Origin: Blastocystis hominis
Taxonomy: Eukaryota > Sar > Bigyra > Opalinata > Blastocystidae
Reading direction: 5' to 3'
Assembly: GCF_000151665.1 (NCBI RefSeq)
Contig: NW_013171827.1
Span: 455,066-519,065 of the forward strand
Length of the DNA stretch: 64,000 nucleotides
The number at the start of each line of letters is the position of its first letter. The stretch's first letter is position 1. Below the pieces are notes generated by a model, which was not told the origin of the DNA, did no database searches, and saw only the letters and a program-made list of their open reading frames with translations. Below are positions 20,587-27,451 of this stretch, one piece after another. The translations under genes and the position numbers were made by a program.

Positions 20587-20624
20587 GAGAAGCCTTCGGC
20601 TTCCCGGGGCAACGCAGTTGCCCC
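20587..20624. repeat. Paired hairpin 6 (between the OB-fold and ATPase genes)
   Basis: First hairpin GAGAAGCC with TTC loop (one mismatch in the stem), second GGGGCAAC with GCA loop. A GGGAGGAACTTCGT lead-in on the left resembles the outer arm of the composite hairpins. On the minus strand this lies in the leader of the ATPase gene. Confidence 0.85.
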
Positions 20625-20691
20625 TATTTACTTTGGTTATCACGACATCCGCGACGCCCAAAGTGAAAAAGGAATCTATCACACATACCTC

Positions 20692-21225
20692 TTACAAGAA
20701 ATCGCAATCGAAGACACTATTCATACTCTTGATCTTGATTTGAGTTGCCGTGAGTGATATGTACGAAAACATATCACCATTTTTGCCCTCAAATTCATTG
20801 CTCGTACCGGTTACTACGATATCGATCGTTGCATCCTTGTATTCGCGAAGATCGGCACAGGGCACATTTCGCAGATCGATCTTGATAGGCTTCTTGTCGT
20901 TATTCACGATCTTCGTGCTCGGACTCAATTTCACTTTGAACTGGATCTCACCTTCGTATTCACTGTACGATCGACTATCTCTCTTCGTCTCATCAAGAAT
21001 TCTTTTGAACTCTTCCGATTGCTCCTTGGGCAGTGTGATGGAGAAAGTGTTGAACAGTTTCTTCTTGTCTGTTTCGAACTTCGAGTTGTCACCCACGAAA
21101 ACAATGGTAGCATCGGTGATCTTGCAAACATACTTAGCCGATTCGCCTTCTTTCTTGAATCCAGTGGAAGTGAGAGACACATTGGAAGCATTGGAAAGAT
21201 CGAAAACCTGAATCTTGTTGCTCAT
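20692..21225 (-). CDS. OB-fold-like protein, possible single-stranded DNA-binding protein
   Basis: 177 residues without catalytic motifs. Strand-rich, with a C-terminal half (DATIDIVVTGTSNEFEGKNG followed by YISLTATQIKI) resembling the strand pattern of viral and phage single-strand DNA-binding OB folds, and an acidic ending FDCDFL. An acidic tail is common in such proteins, where it binds replication partners. A replication role beside the protein-primed polymerase is inferred, supported by sharing the early-type promoter box with the regulator gene. Without a structure search this stays tentative; another small beta-barrel protein is possible. Confidence 0.55.
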   Translation of the reverse strand: MSNKIQVFDLSNASNVSLTSTGFKKEGESAKYVCKITDATIVFVGDNSKFETDKKKLFNTFSITLPKEQSEEFKRILDETKRDSRSYSEYEGEIQFKVKLSPSTKIVNNDKKPIKIDLRNVPCADLREYKDATIDIVVTGTSNEFEGKNGDMFSYISLTATQIKIKSMNSVFDCDFL

Positions 21226-21262
21226 ATCTATTTATATTTATGTTTTGAAATCTTTAAGTACC
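21226..21262 (-). promoter_or_regulatory. Early-type promoter box of the OB-fold-like gene
   Basis: On the minus strand, GTACTTAAAGATTTCAAA, then ACATAAATATAAATAGAT, runs straight into the ATG. It matches the box before the KilA-N-like gene almost base for base, at the same distance from the start. Confidence 0.68.
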
Positions 21263-21264
21263 AC

Positions 21265-22554
21265 TTAGGCACTCACCGTGTTGGCACGGATCATGATGAG
21301 GTACATCTGGGTCGTCGCTGCAACCTCCTCTTCCAACTCGATTTCAAACTGGATCTGATTCGATGCTCGCATCGGGAACCACTCGGCTAACGGGAAGGCA
21401 AAGATTCGGAACTGATTCAACCACGTCTTGTACGTCAACAGCATGTCGTACTCGTCGGAACGACTATTGCAAAGATAGTCCATCCATTCAAAGAACGTGT
21501 GATCAATTCCATCAGGTGTGTTCGTGTTGTCCACATTGATGATACGCTTCTGTTCACCAGCGATGTTCAATGAGATCCGCTTGAATCGAATGTCCTTGAG
21601 TGTCGAGAAATCACCATTGTCGTCCGTGAACATCATGAACATCATCTTGACGGGGAAGTTGACCAGCACACGATCATCGATGAAGTTCTGGCCAGAAGGA
21701 ATGCGGAACGTCTTGGTCATGATCTGGTTCTTCACCAACTGAGTGTCTTCAGGATCGAAGGTCGAATCATCGCTCGTCTTGTAACTGTGATACCAAAGCG
21801 TACACGTATCGAAGTACACACCGGTGAAAGCCGTGGCTGATGGAACAGCGTCCGGACTTGTAGCGGTATTGATTTTGCCAGCATCGATGTAGAAGTATGC
21901 ATCGTCGTTCGTGGGATAGATCTGAGCATCCATCTGCGTGAGATTGATGAATCGTTCCTGAGAACAACCTTCAAAGATGTCTGCAAAGTTCACATTGATC
22001 GTCGTGTACGCCGTGGTTGATCCAGGTGGCTGTACGAACTTGAGCATGTTGTAGAATAACTTCCCGCCATAAGGTCGACCCAGGATGGCCGCAGCTCTCT
22101 CGGTTTCATCGTCAGTATCGTAGTCCAATGCATCGTAGTAGATGTAGGACAGTTCCTTCAATCCTTCATTCACCACATTGTTGTGCTTGTTGTCCGTGAG
22201 CGCATTCAAGAGTGATCGGATCTGACCGATGTTCTCATTGTCTGCACTCAGAGGCAAGGACGCCAAGTTCTCACCATTCCAATAGGTGTACGTGACCTTC
22301 GTGTTGTTCACAATGCCCGACATGTTCTTCTTCACCGGAACATAAATATCCTTCGACGAACTGCCTGCATTATTTGCCAACCCGGTGATCTTGAGCTTGA
22401 AGGTCATTCGTGACTTGTAGAGATTGAAGTACACGTCATCACCGGATGGAGCGATCGTCCAATTGATCACATCGGTCGACTTGATGTTATTGGACTGATT
22501 GCTGAACACAATCTGCGATTCGTAGTTATGCACAGGAGGAATTGTAGTTGCCAT
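21265..22554 (-). CDS. Probable major capsid protein (double jelly roll)
   Basis: 429 residues, strand-rich throughout, no enzyme motifs. The order of elements fits a Polinton-type double-jelly-roll capsid protein: an N-terminal segment with INWTIAPSGDDVYFNLYKS, a central INVNFADIFEGCSQERF, and a C-terminal half with aromatic-rich strands (FFEWMDYLC, WLNQFRIFAFPLAEW) ending in a hydrophobic strand. It is a little shorter than typical Polinton capsid proteins (about 500-600). It lies in the structural gene block, divergent from the fibre-like gene, and its ATG sits in TAGTAAATGG. The assignment rests on fold-like pattern, gene content and elimination, so a structural prediction should confirm it. 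Confidence 0.72.
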   Translation of the reverse strand: MATTIPPVHNYESQIVFSNQSNNIKSTDVINWTIAPSGDDVYFNLYKSRMTFKLKITGLANNAGSSSKDIYVPVKKNMSGIVNNTKVTYTYWNGENLASLPLSADNENIGQIRSLLNALTDNKHNNVVNEGLKELSYIYYDALDYDTDDETERAAAILGRPYGGKLFYNMLKFVQPPGSTTAYTTINVNFADIFEGCSQERFINLTQMDAQIYPTNDDAYFYIDAGKINTATSPDAVPSATAFTGVYFDTCTLWYHSYKTSDDSTFDPEDTQLVKNQIMTKTFRIPSGQNFIDDRVLVNFPVKMMFMMFTDDNGDFSTLKDIRFKRISLNIAGEQKRIINVDNTNTPDGIDHTFFEWMDYLCNSRSDEYDMLLTYKTWLNQFRIFAFPLAEWFPMRASNQIQFEIELEEEVAATTQMYLIMIRANTVSA

Positions 22555-22604
22555 TTACTACAGGGAGAAATTCTTCAAGCCGATTTTCTCCACAAAGTAA
22601 TCAA

Positions 22605-22647
22605 GGGGAGCCGCAGGCTCCCCCGGGAGGAAACGAAGTTTCCTCCC
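22605..22647. repeat. Paired hairpin 7 (divergent promoter region)
   Basis: An 8-bp stem GGGGAGCC with GCA loop, then a 10-bp stem GGGAGGAAAC with GAA loop. It lies between the divergent capsid and fibre-like genes, ending 8 bp before the fibre gene's ATG. Confidence 0.88.
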
Positions 22648-22655
22648 TAGTATAA

Positions 22656-23948
22656 ATGTCAAGCACAGCAGAGAAACTTGTATATCTCCAGAACGGAGTA
22701 TTCAAACGCAAGGAGATGACGACAGGTCTCCAGTACTACCATAATGGAGCATTCAAGACCTTCGCATTACCGAGCGGGAATGGCACCTTCGTGCTCAGCA
22801 ATTACAACAACGACTTCACCTGGGTTGATGCGAGTAGCCTAGAGTCTGAAGACTTCACCACGCTCGACAACTCGTACTTCAAAGACAGCAACAGTCAGGC
22901 AATCACCATCGCCACTCAAGGTACGATTCCATACTTTACCAGCAATAGCACCTTCGGTGAGCTCGATCTGCCGGGTAGCGGCAAGTACGTGCTGAACATG
23001 GACGAAGATGGCAATCCTTCGTTCTTGTTATTCAGTGCGACTACGATCAACACGGCTATCGGTCTCGGTACCACATCGAACAAGTACGCGATTGCCAACT
23101 GGAACTCGACAACGAGCACTCGTACAAATCTGTTCCTGCCAGATCAGTCCGGGACGTACATCCTGAAAGGAGTAGAGGCTGGGGCTTTCGGAATTCAGTA
23201 CACATTCGAGACAATGAACGCCTCAACTCTATTCCACGATTGCCTCGGCGTGCAGTCGACGAACCTGTGTCTCATTGCTTACAAGGGCAATAGTGCATTC
23301 GGTGTGAACGTGCCTGCGATGAATAACTCTTCTGGCTACTTCGTCTTCAAGAACGAGACAAATACTGAAGTACCCACAACGAGCATCCTTGACTCCAATG
23401 TAATCTATAAAGATATTCTTGGATGTACGAATGAAGAACAATGTATCGTGATCAATTATGGAACGGGTGTGAGCAAATTGACCATCCCGTCCAACTCAGG
23501 ATCGTACTTGCTGAACGTGACTAGCAGTGGAATATCCTTCGAGCCACAGCCTACCAAGTTCTCCAAGACGTTCACGTACTCTTGGTCTGGTAGTGGTCAC
23601 ACCGTCGTATCCGAGATACTCGGATCAGACAATTCGAACTTGACGGAAGATCTCATGTTATCTTCGAACAGCAAGTACCTGGTCACGATCGATTTGAGTC
23701 TCAAGTGTGGTAACTACGAACAGGCACTCGTAGGCTTTACAGACACGCCGACCTTGGTAATCACTACGTCTCAAGCAACGTTGCTGAAGACAACACTTGA
23801 CAACCCGACCCCAACAATGAACGTCTCTGGCACATCTATATTTTCACCGTTAAAAGATGGTGGATTACAACTCGTTGTGACACGCAGTGGTGATACAACT
23901 ATCTCGCACTTATACTCGAACTTCCAAGTCACGATTGTAGAACTTTAA
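22656..23948 (+). CDS. Fibre- or spike-like virion protein
   Basis: 430 residues. At least four short repeats of the type LPSGNGTFVLSNYNNDFTW, LPGSGKYVLNMDEDGNPSF, LPDQSGTYILKG and IPSNSGSYLLNVTSSGISF recall the repeats in phage and algal-virus tail fibres. A C-terminal domain of about 140 residues, all strands, could be a receptor-binding head. The start is in AGTATAAATG right after a paired hairpin. The role as an attachment fibre is inferred from repeat type and position beside the capsid gene. Confidence 0.65.
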   Translation: MSSTAEKLVYLQNGVFKRKEMTTGLQYYHNGAFKTFALPSGNGTFVLSNYNNDFTWVDASSLESEDFTTLDNSYFKDSNSQAITIATQGTIPYFTSNSTFGELDLPGSGKYVLNMDEDGNPSFLLFSATTINTAIGLGTTSNKYAIANWNSTTSTRTNLFLPDQSGTYILKGVEAGAFGIQYTFETMNASTLFHDCLGVQSTNLCLIAYKGNSAFGVNVPAMNNSSGYFVFKNETNTEVPTTSILDSNVIYKDILGCTNEEQCIVINYGTGVSKLTIPSNSGSYLLNVTSSGISFEPQPTKFSKTFTYSWSGSGHTVVSEILGSDNSNLTEDLMLSSNSKYLVTIDLSLKCGNYEQALVGFTDTPTLVITTSQATLLKTTLDNPTPTMNVSGTSIFSPLKDGGLQLVVTRSGDTTISHLYSNFQVTIVEL

Positions 23949-23996
23949 GGGACAAAGTGAAATAAGGGCGACTTGGAAACCATAGCTTCCAGTCTT

Positions 23997-24407
23997 TTAC
24001 TTTGGCGGTAATCGTTTACCCGATACACATTCGAGTTGATCAAATGCAACACCATCGATATCAATGATAATTATATCACCACCTAATGTCATCACACGAT
24101 GACCTTCGATATCATAGATATTCTCATTGAAAGCACGGAGTTCAGCAAGTCCTCCTACTTCGTGGGGAGGCGAAGCCTCCCCGGGGCGACTTTGTCGCCC
24201 CACTTCACCCCACTTCACTATGTATTTATCATCATTACATGATTTCACAAGAAGATGTTGAAGATCAGGTGAATTTATCAACATATATGGAGGATTATAC
24301 TCATTATGATAATTTGTACCTTTTGGGTCCTCAACAAATGAATTAATCATATCATGCACGTATTTACGTGTGATATCAAGACGTTCATCATTCATCCAAC
24401 AGTTCAT
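23997..24407 (-). CDS. Unrecognised 136-aa protein with hairpin insertion
   Basis: No family recognised. The two ends of the protein (MNCWMNDERLDITRKYVHDM; GGDIIIIDIDGVAFDQLEC) look like an ordinary small globular protein. Paired hairpin 8 splits them in frame and adds a low-complexity segment around VGRQSRPGEASPPHEVGG. Removing the inferred 45-nt insertion would leave the frame intact. An early-type promoter box precedes the ATG. It ends tail to tail with the fibre gene. Confidence 0.6.
   Translation of the reverse strand: MNCWMNDERLDITRKYVHDMINSFVEDPKGTNYHNEYNPPYMLINSPDLQHLLVKSCNDDKYIVKWGEVGRQSRPGEASPPHEVGGLAELRAFNENIYDIEGHRVMTLGGDIIIIDIDGVAFDQLECVSGKRLPPK
24164..24201. repeat. Paired hairpin 8, inserted in the 136-aa gene
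   Basis: 8-bp stems GGGGAGGC (GAA loop) and GGGGCGAC (TTT loop), directly abutting. ACTTC occurs on both sides (24157-24161 and 24202-24206), giving a net insertion of 45 nt. Confidence 0.9.
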
Positions 24408-24442
24408 TTGTATTTCTATTTATGTTTACATTATTTAAATCT
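24408..24442 (-). promoter_or_regulatory. Weaker copy of the early-type promoter box
   Basis: On the minus strand GATTTAAATAATGTAAACA is followed by TAAATAGAAATACAA and the ATG of the 136-aa gene. It keeps the TTTAAA and ACATAAATA blocks of the two strong copies. Confidence 0.5.
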
Positions 24443-24455
24443 ATTTAGGCATCCC

Positions 24456-24647
24456 TCATTTCACTTTAATCTCTGTCGGACTGATCGATATGTCACTTCC
24501 ACTGTCGTCATCGGATCCATTCTTCTCATTGTACACGCACAAGCAGTGACATCTGTCCTTGCATTTCGAGTCCACCACCAGTTTGTGGTTCTTCCTTCCA
24601 CTCATCCATTTCCATGCACTTTTCAGCCATTGAATAAAGCGGTTCAT
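24456..24647 (-). CDS. Small 63-aa protein divergent from integrase
   Basis: A Trp-rich basic amphipathic N-terminus (MNRFIQWLKSAWKWMSGRK), a Cys cluster (CKDRCHCLC) and an acidic tail. No family recognised; a membrane-active or small zinc-binding protein are both possible. Its ATG and that of the integrase gene are only 2 bp apart on opposite strands, so each promoter must lie inside the other gene. The opposite strand is also open, which lowers confidence. Confidence 0.45.
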   Translation of the reverse strand: MNRFIQWLKSAWKWMSGRKNHKLVVDSKCKDRCHCLCVYNEKNGSDDDSGSDISISPTEIKVK

Positions 24648-24649
24648 TT

Positions 24650-25714
24650 ATGAATGAAATCAAGGAACTAAGGAAACCAGCCAAGCGAAAAGGTGCAACT
24701 CGAGTGATCATCAGTGGATTCAAGAGAAACATATACTTCATCGATCTTATCGATTTCTCTTCCAAACAAGACAAATGGATTCAGGAAGTGTTGGGCAGAC
24801 AGAAGAGTACAGGATTCCACAAGAATCGTGGATACAAGTATGTCCTTGTATGTATTGATGGATATTCGAAATACCTGATGGCTCGGCGACTGAAAAGCAA
24901 GAGTGCCACAGAAGTCACGCATGCGATGAAGGATATCATTCAAACATACGGACCACCAAAGCATATTTGCTCTGATCAAGGCACCGAGTTCACCAGTGCC
25001 ATCTTTCGTACCAACATCTTGGACAAGTATGACATCACCATGTATCACATGGATTCAGCGAATAAGGCAGTACTAGCCGAACGAGCAATTCGAGATATCA
25101 AGGAAGACATCATGGTTCCATTCAATCAATCGAAAGGTGTGTGGTTCGACTTGATCGATGGTGCCGTTCGTAGACACAATGCAAGGAAGAACAGAGACAC
25201 CGGATATGCACCCACTGACATTTGGAACAACAACATCTTGTACACGGAGAAGACAGAACCATCCAACATGACAGCGAAGGACACAACACCTCAATTCGAT
25301 GTGGGTGATTATGTTCGAGTGACACGAAGACCTCGCGTTCTGGAAAAGCGATCATTGACGAGTAAATGGTCTCAGGACTTGTATGAAGTTGTTGACATTG
25401 ACGATCGATTCATGCCATTGATGTACGAAGTGAAGAATATGGAAAGCGGTAGCAAGCAGAAGTGCTATCATTGGGAACTCCTGGCGAGCAAATGCAAACC
25501 ACAGCCAGCACCACCAGTCACGCGATCCAAGAGTCGAAAGGAACCCAATGCATTGCGAGATGCAGCAAGGTCACATCGACCCATTACGAGGAGTCAAAAT
25601 GGGACGACGAAGTGGGGCGACTTTGTCGCCCCGGGAAGCCTTCGCCTTCCCACGAAGTCGTCCCGGCGGAACGAAGTTCCGCCACAGAAGAAAGGTGTTC
25701 GAAAACGATCGTGA
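24650..25714 (+). CDS. Retroviral-type (rve, D,D35E) integrase
   Basis: 354 residues. The RNase-H-fold core has the first Asp in FIDLIDFS (about residue 32), the second in CSDQGTEF (109) and Glu in VLAERAIRDIKE (144), giving the exact 35-residue D-E spacing. The C-terminal part (FDVGDYVRVTRR...YHWELLA) is the SH3- or chromodomain-like DNA/chromatin-binding module usual in Polinton integrases. The N-terminal zinc-binding HHCC domain is not evident. It inserts element DNA into the host genome. The last 40 residues come from composite hairpin B and include APGSLRLPTKSSR, also at the ATPase C-terminus. Its 3' end overlaps the end of the opposite-strand gene by about 130 bp. Confidence 0.92.
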   Translation: MNEIKELRKPAKRKGATRVIISGFKRNIYFIDLIDFSSKQDKWIQEVLGRQKSTGFHKNRGYKYVLVCIDGYSKYLMARRLKSKSATEVTHAMKDIIQTYGPPKHICSDQGTEFTSAIFRTNILDKYDITMYHMDSANKAVLAERAIRDIKEDIMVPFNQSKGVWFDLIDGAVRRHNARKNRDTGYAPTDIWNNNILYTEKTEPSNMTAKDTTPQFDVGDYVRVTRRPRVLEKRSLTSKWSQDLYEVVDIDDRFMPLMYEVKNMESGSKQKCYHWELLASKCKPQPAPPVTRSKSRKEPNALRDAARSHRPITRSQNGTTKWGDFVAPGSLRLPTKSSRRNEVPPQKKGVRKRS

Positions 25715-26285
25715 TGCTCTTCACACCACCTAGAAGCATGAGAGGAAGATTCGAATACGTACGAAGGACAGGAGAATTTCCTCCAATATTCACAACAGCA
25801 TAACCAGTATGAGATACAAGACTATTCAATGTATCGATGTACGGTCTGTCTAGGATAGGCGTGTTGTCAAACGTGACTAGCACTCGATAACCCTTTTCAA
25901 CCACCGATTCGATTGAGTCGCAATCGTTGAACACGTCGTAGGGGGAGGCATGGCCTCCCCCGGGGGAAGCAGAGCTTCCCCCATTGTCGGGAAGGTAGGT
26001 TATGACAGTCGTGGTTATCAGGTACGATCCGGACGGCATAGGCGGCATACCATCACCACCCCATTCGCCATTGAATGATTCGGTAGCATCTGGCGTGTAC
26101 TCGAAGACAAATGCTTCATTCGCTTTCACGATACAAGCCGCACTCCCCCACGAGTATTGAGGAACACCATCCACTGTCTCTCGAATTAGCACATGATGAC
26201 CGTCCTTCTCTGGCATGTTGATGAGCATGTTGTCGAGCTTCTTGAACGTGTAGTTGTTTCCATTGCTGCTGAAAATGTACGACAT
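25584..26285 (-). CDS. Unrecognised 233-aa beta-rich protein
   Basis: Strand-rich, with no family recognised. N-terminal MSYIFSSNGNNYTFKKLDN and central WGSAACIVKANEAFVFEY look like a small virion or attachment protein, but this is only impression. Paired hairpin 9 is inserted in frame (Gly/Ser/Pro-rich SSASPGGGHASPYD). The frame also runs through composite hairpin B at its end (AGTTSWEGEGFPGRQSRP), so both strands of that hairpin are coding. The start is in AAAGTAAATG, the late-type context. Confidence 0.6.
   Translation of the reverse strand: MSYIFSSNGNNYTFKKLDNMLINMPEKDGHHVLIRETVDGVPQYSWGSAACIVKANEAFVFEYTPDATESFNGEWGGDGMPPMPSGSYLITTTVITYLPDNGGSSASPGGGHASPYDVFNDCDSIESVVEKGYRVLVTFDNTPILDRPYIDTLNSLVSHTGYAVVNIGGNSPVLRTYSNLPLMLLGGVKSITIVFEHLSSVAELRSAGTTSWEGEGFPGRQSRPTSSSHFDSS
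25601..25683. repeat. Composite hairpin B in the integrase tail
   Basis: Outer arms GGGACGAC (25601-25608) and GTCGTCCC (25657-25664) enclose a GGGGCGAC hairpin with TTT loop (25614-25632) and a GGGAAG hairpin with 7-nt loop (25633-25651). A GGCGGAAC hairpin with GAA loop (25665-25683) follows. It is the same design as copy A, but the enclosed cassette is inverted relative to the third hairpin. Confidence 0.88.
25941..25982. repeat. Paired hairpin 9, inserted in the 233-aa gene
   Basis: 9-bp stems GGGGGAGGC (ATG loop) and GGGGGAAGC (AGA loop). GTCG occurs on both sides (25935-25938 and 25986-25989), so the net insertion would be 51 nt. The direct repeats are a few bases away from the stems. 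Confidence 0.87.
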
Positions 26286-26293
26286 TTACTTTT

Positions 26294-26866
26294 TTATTTA
26301 CTTTGGGGGAGACGATGTCTCCCCCGGGGCAACAGCGTTGCCCCCGTTTGTCTTTGATATGCACGAACGTACACACCCTTCAGACACGCACCATCATCGA
26401 TGAACAGATCGGACAACTCGGGAGGCACTTCATCATCCACAACTTTGAAGACCACGCGAACATAGTAGTTGGAGAAGAAGTAAACAGCACGATTCTCTGT
26501 TTCCACAGACACCACATAGGGGGACAGCGAAGCTGCCCCGGGGGAGGCTATGCCTCCCCCTACATAAGGCTGTGTGTCATACGTCCTACAGAAGACATTC
26601 AGAGGCACACCGAGCAGACCATTGGATTTCAATTGAGGCAATAGATACTCCCATTCATCCTCGGTAAACAAAGGTGGACGAGTTTCATCCAATGTCATCT
26701 CGATGCAATCATAGTCGTGCAATATTAAACCACAGTTCACATTTGCTTGCGGAGTGCAAACACTGAAGCCGAATAGACGCTCGGAATTGATCGGATACTT
26801 GGTATGGATGATGATGTCGGCGAGTTCGATATTCTCGTCCTCACAAGTGGTACCAGGGAAGACCAT
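26294..26866 (-). CDS. Unrecognised protein with two hairpin-derived segments
   Basis: 191 residues from the ATG at 26866; the frame is open further upstream but would overlap the divergent 141-aa gene. Acidic, with no recognised domain (TTCEDENIELADIIIHTKYP; later SDLFIDDGACLKGVYVRAYQ). Paired hairpin 11 interrupts it in frame (GGGIASPGAASLSPY), and paired hairpin 10 encodes its last residues (GATLLPRGRHRLPQ). It shares an AT-rich 80-bp promoter region with the opposite gene. Confidence 0.55.
   Translation of the reverse strand: MVFPGTTCEDENIELADIIIHTKYPINSERLFGFSVCTPQANVNCGLILHDYDCIEMTLDETRPPLFTEDEWEYLLPQLKSNGLLGVPLNVFCRTYDTQPYVGGGIASPGAASLSPYVVSVETENRAVYFFSNYYVRVVFKVVDDEVPPELSDLFIDDGACLKGVYVRAYQRQTGATLLPRGRHRLPQSK
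26305..26344. repeat. Paired hairpin 10
   Basis: A 9-bp stem GGGGGAGAC with GAT loop and an 8-bp stem GGGGCAAC with AGC loop. It encodes the C-terminus of the 191-aa protein and lies just upstream of the 233-aa gene on the minus strand. Confidence 0.88.
26519..26560. repeat. Paired hairpin 11, inserted in the 191-aa gene
   Basis: First hairpin GGGGGACAGC with GAA loop (one bulged base), second GGGGGAGGC with TAT loop. ACATA occurs on both sides (26514-26518 and 26562-26566), so the net insertion is 48 nt. Confidence 0.9.
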
Positions 26867-26947
26867 GTGTTGTTTTCTGTTTTCTTGTACTTCATTTAGG
26901 GAAGCATCTAGGGTTAAAAGAGAAAATATAAATATATAAATATATAA

Positions 26948-27373
26948 ATGAATAGACCTACTCACACTTTGAATCCCAATACAGGACGAGAAATCCAAAT
27001 CAACGGAGTTCGCTTCTGGAACCTTCTCAAGCGTGGATACAAGTACGACGAGAAATTGAATCGCTTGTACGACAAACCATTACCACCGGATACGACGAAG
27101 TACGTTCCCAAGTCGAGAATGCTTTCTCCCAGCAATCGCTCCATGATTATTGGTGGCACAGCATACTACGAGTTACTCCATGACAACTATAGACCACGAG
27201 GTGGCAAATGGGTGAAGATGACGAAAGAAGAAGCCAAAGCATACGATAATGATCCAGACATCAACAAGATATTCGCAAACGACGATTCAGACGATTCGTC
27301 GTCCGAGTCTGAGTATGTCGACATCGATGAATTCGAATATGACGAAGATGGCCATGCGATTTTCCCATTCTAG
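26948..27373 (+). CDS. 141-aa protein with an NPxTGR-type motif shared with the polymerase N-terminus
   Basis: It starts TLNPNTGREIQINGVRFWNLL, very close to the polymerase's TINPETGRKIKVGSQIWKRL about 500 bp downstream. Similar NPxTGR stretches occur in small adaptor modules of large DNA viruses (2-cysteine adaptor type), but the two cysteines are absent here. It ends in an acidic Asp/Ser/Glu-rich tail (DDSDDSSSESEYVDIDEF). It sits directly upstream of the polymerase with the same orientation. A terminal-protein or polymerase-partner role is conceivable but unproven. Confidence 0.62.
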   Translation: MNRPTHTLNPNTGREIQINGVRFWNLLKRGYKYDEKLNRLYDKPLPPDTTKYVPKSRMLSPSNRSMIIGGTAYYELLHDNYRPRGGKWVKMTKEEAKAYDNDPDINKIFANDDSDDSSSESEYVDIDEFEYDEDGHAIFPF

Positions 27374-27451
27374 GCTGGAAATTCCATAACTATTTTCCAA
27401 GTCACACCATTTTCACTTTGGTCACTTAAAGAATTTGTCGCCTATATATAA

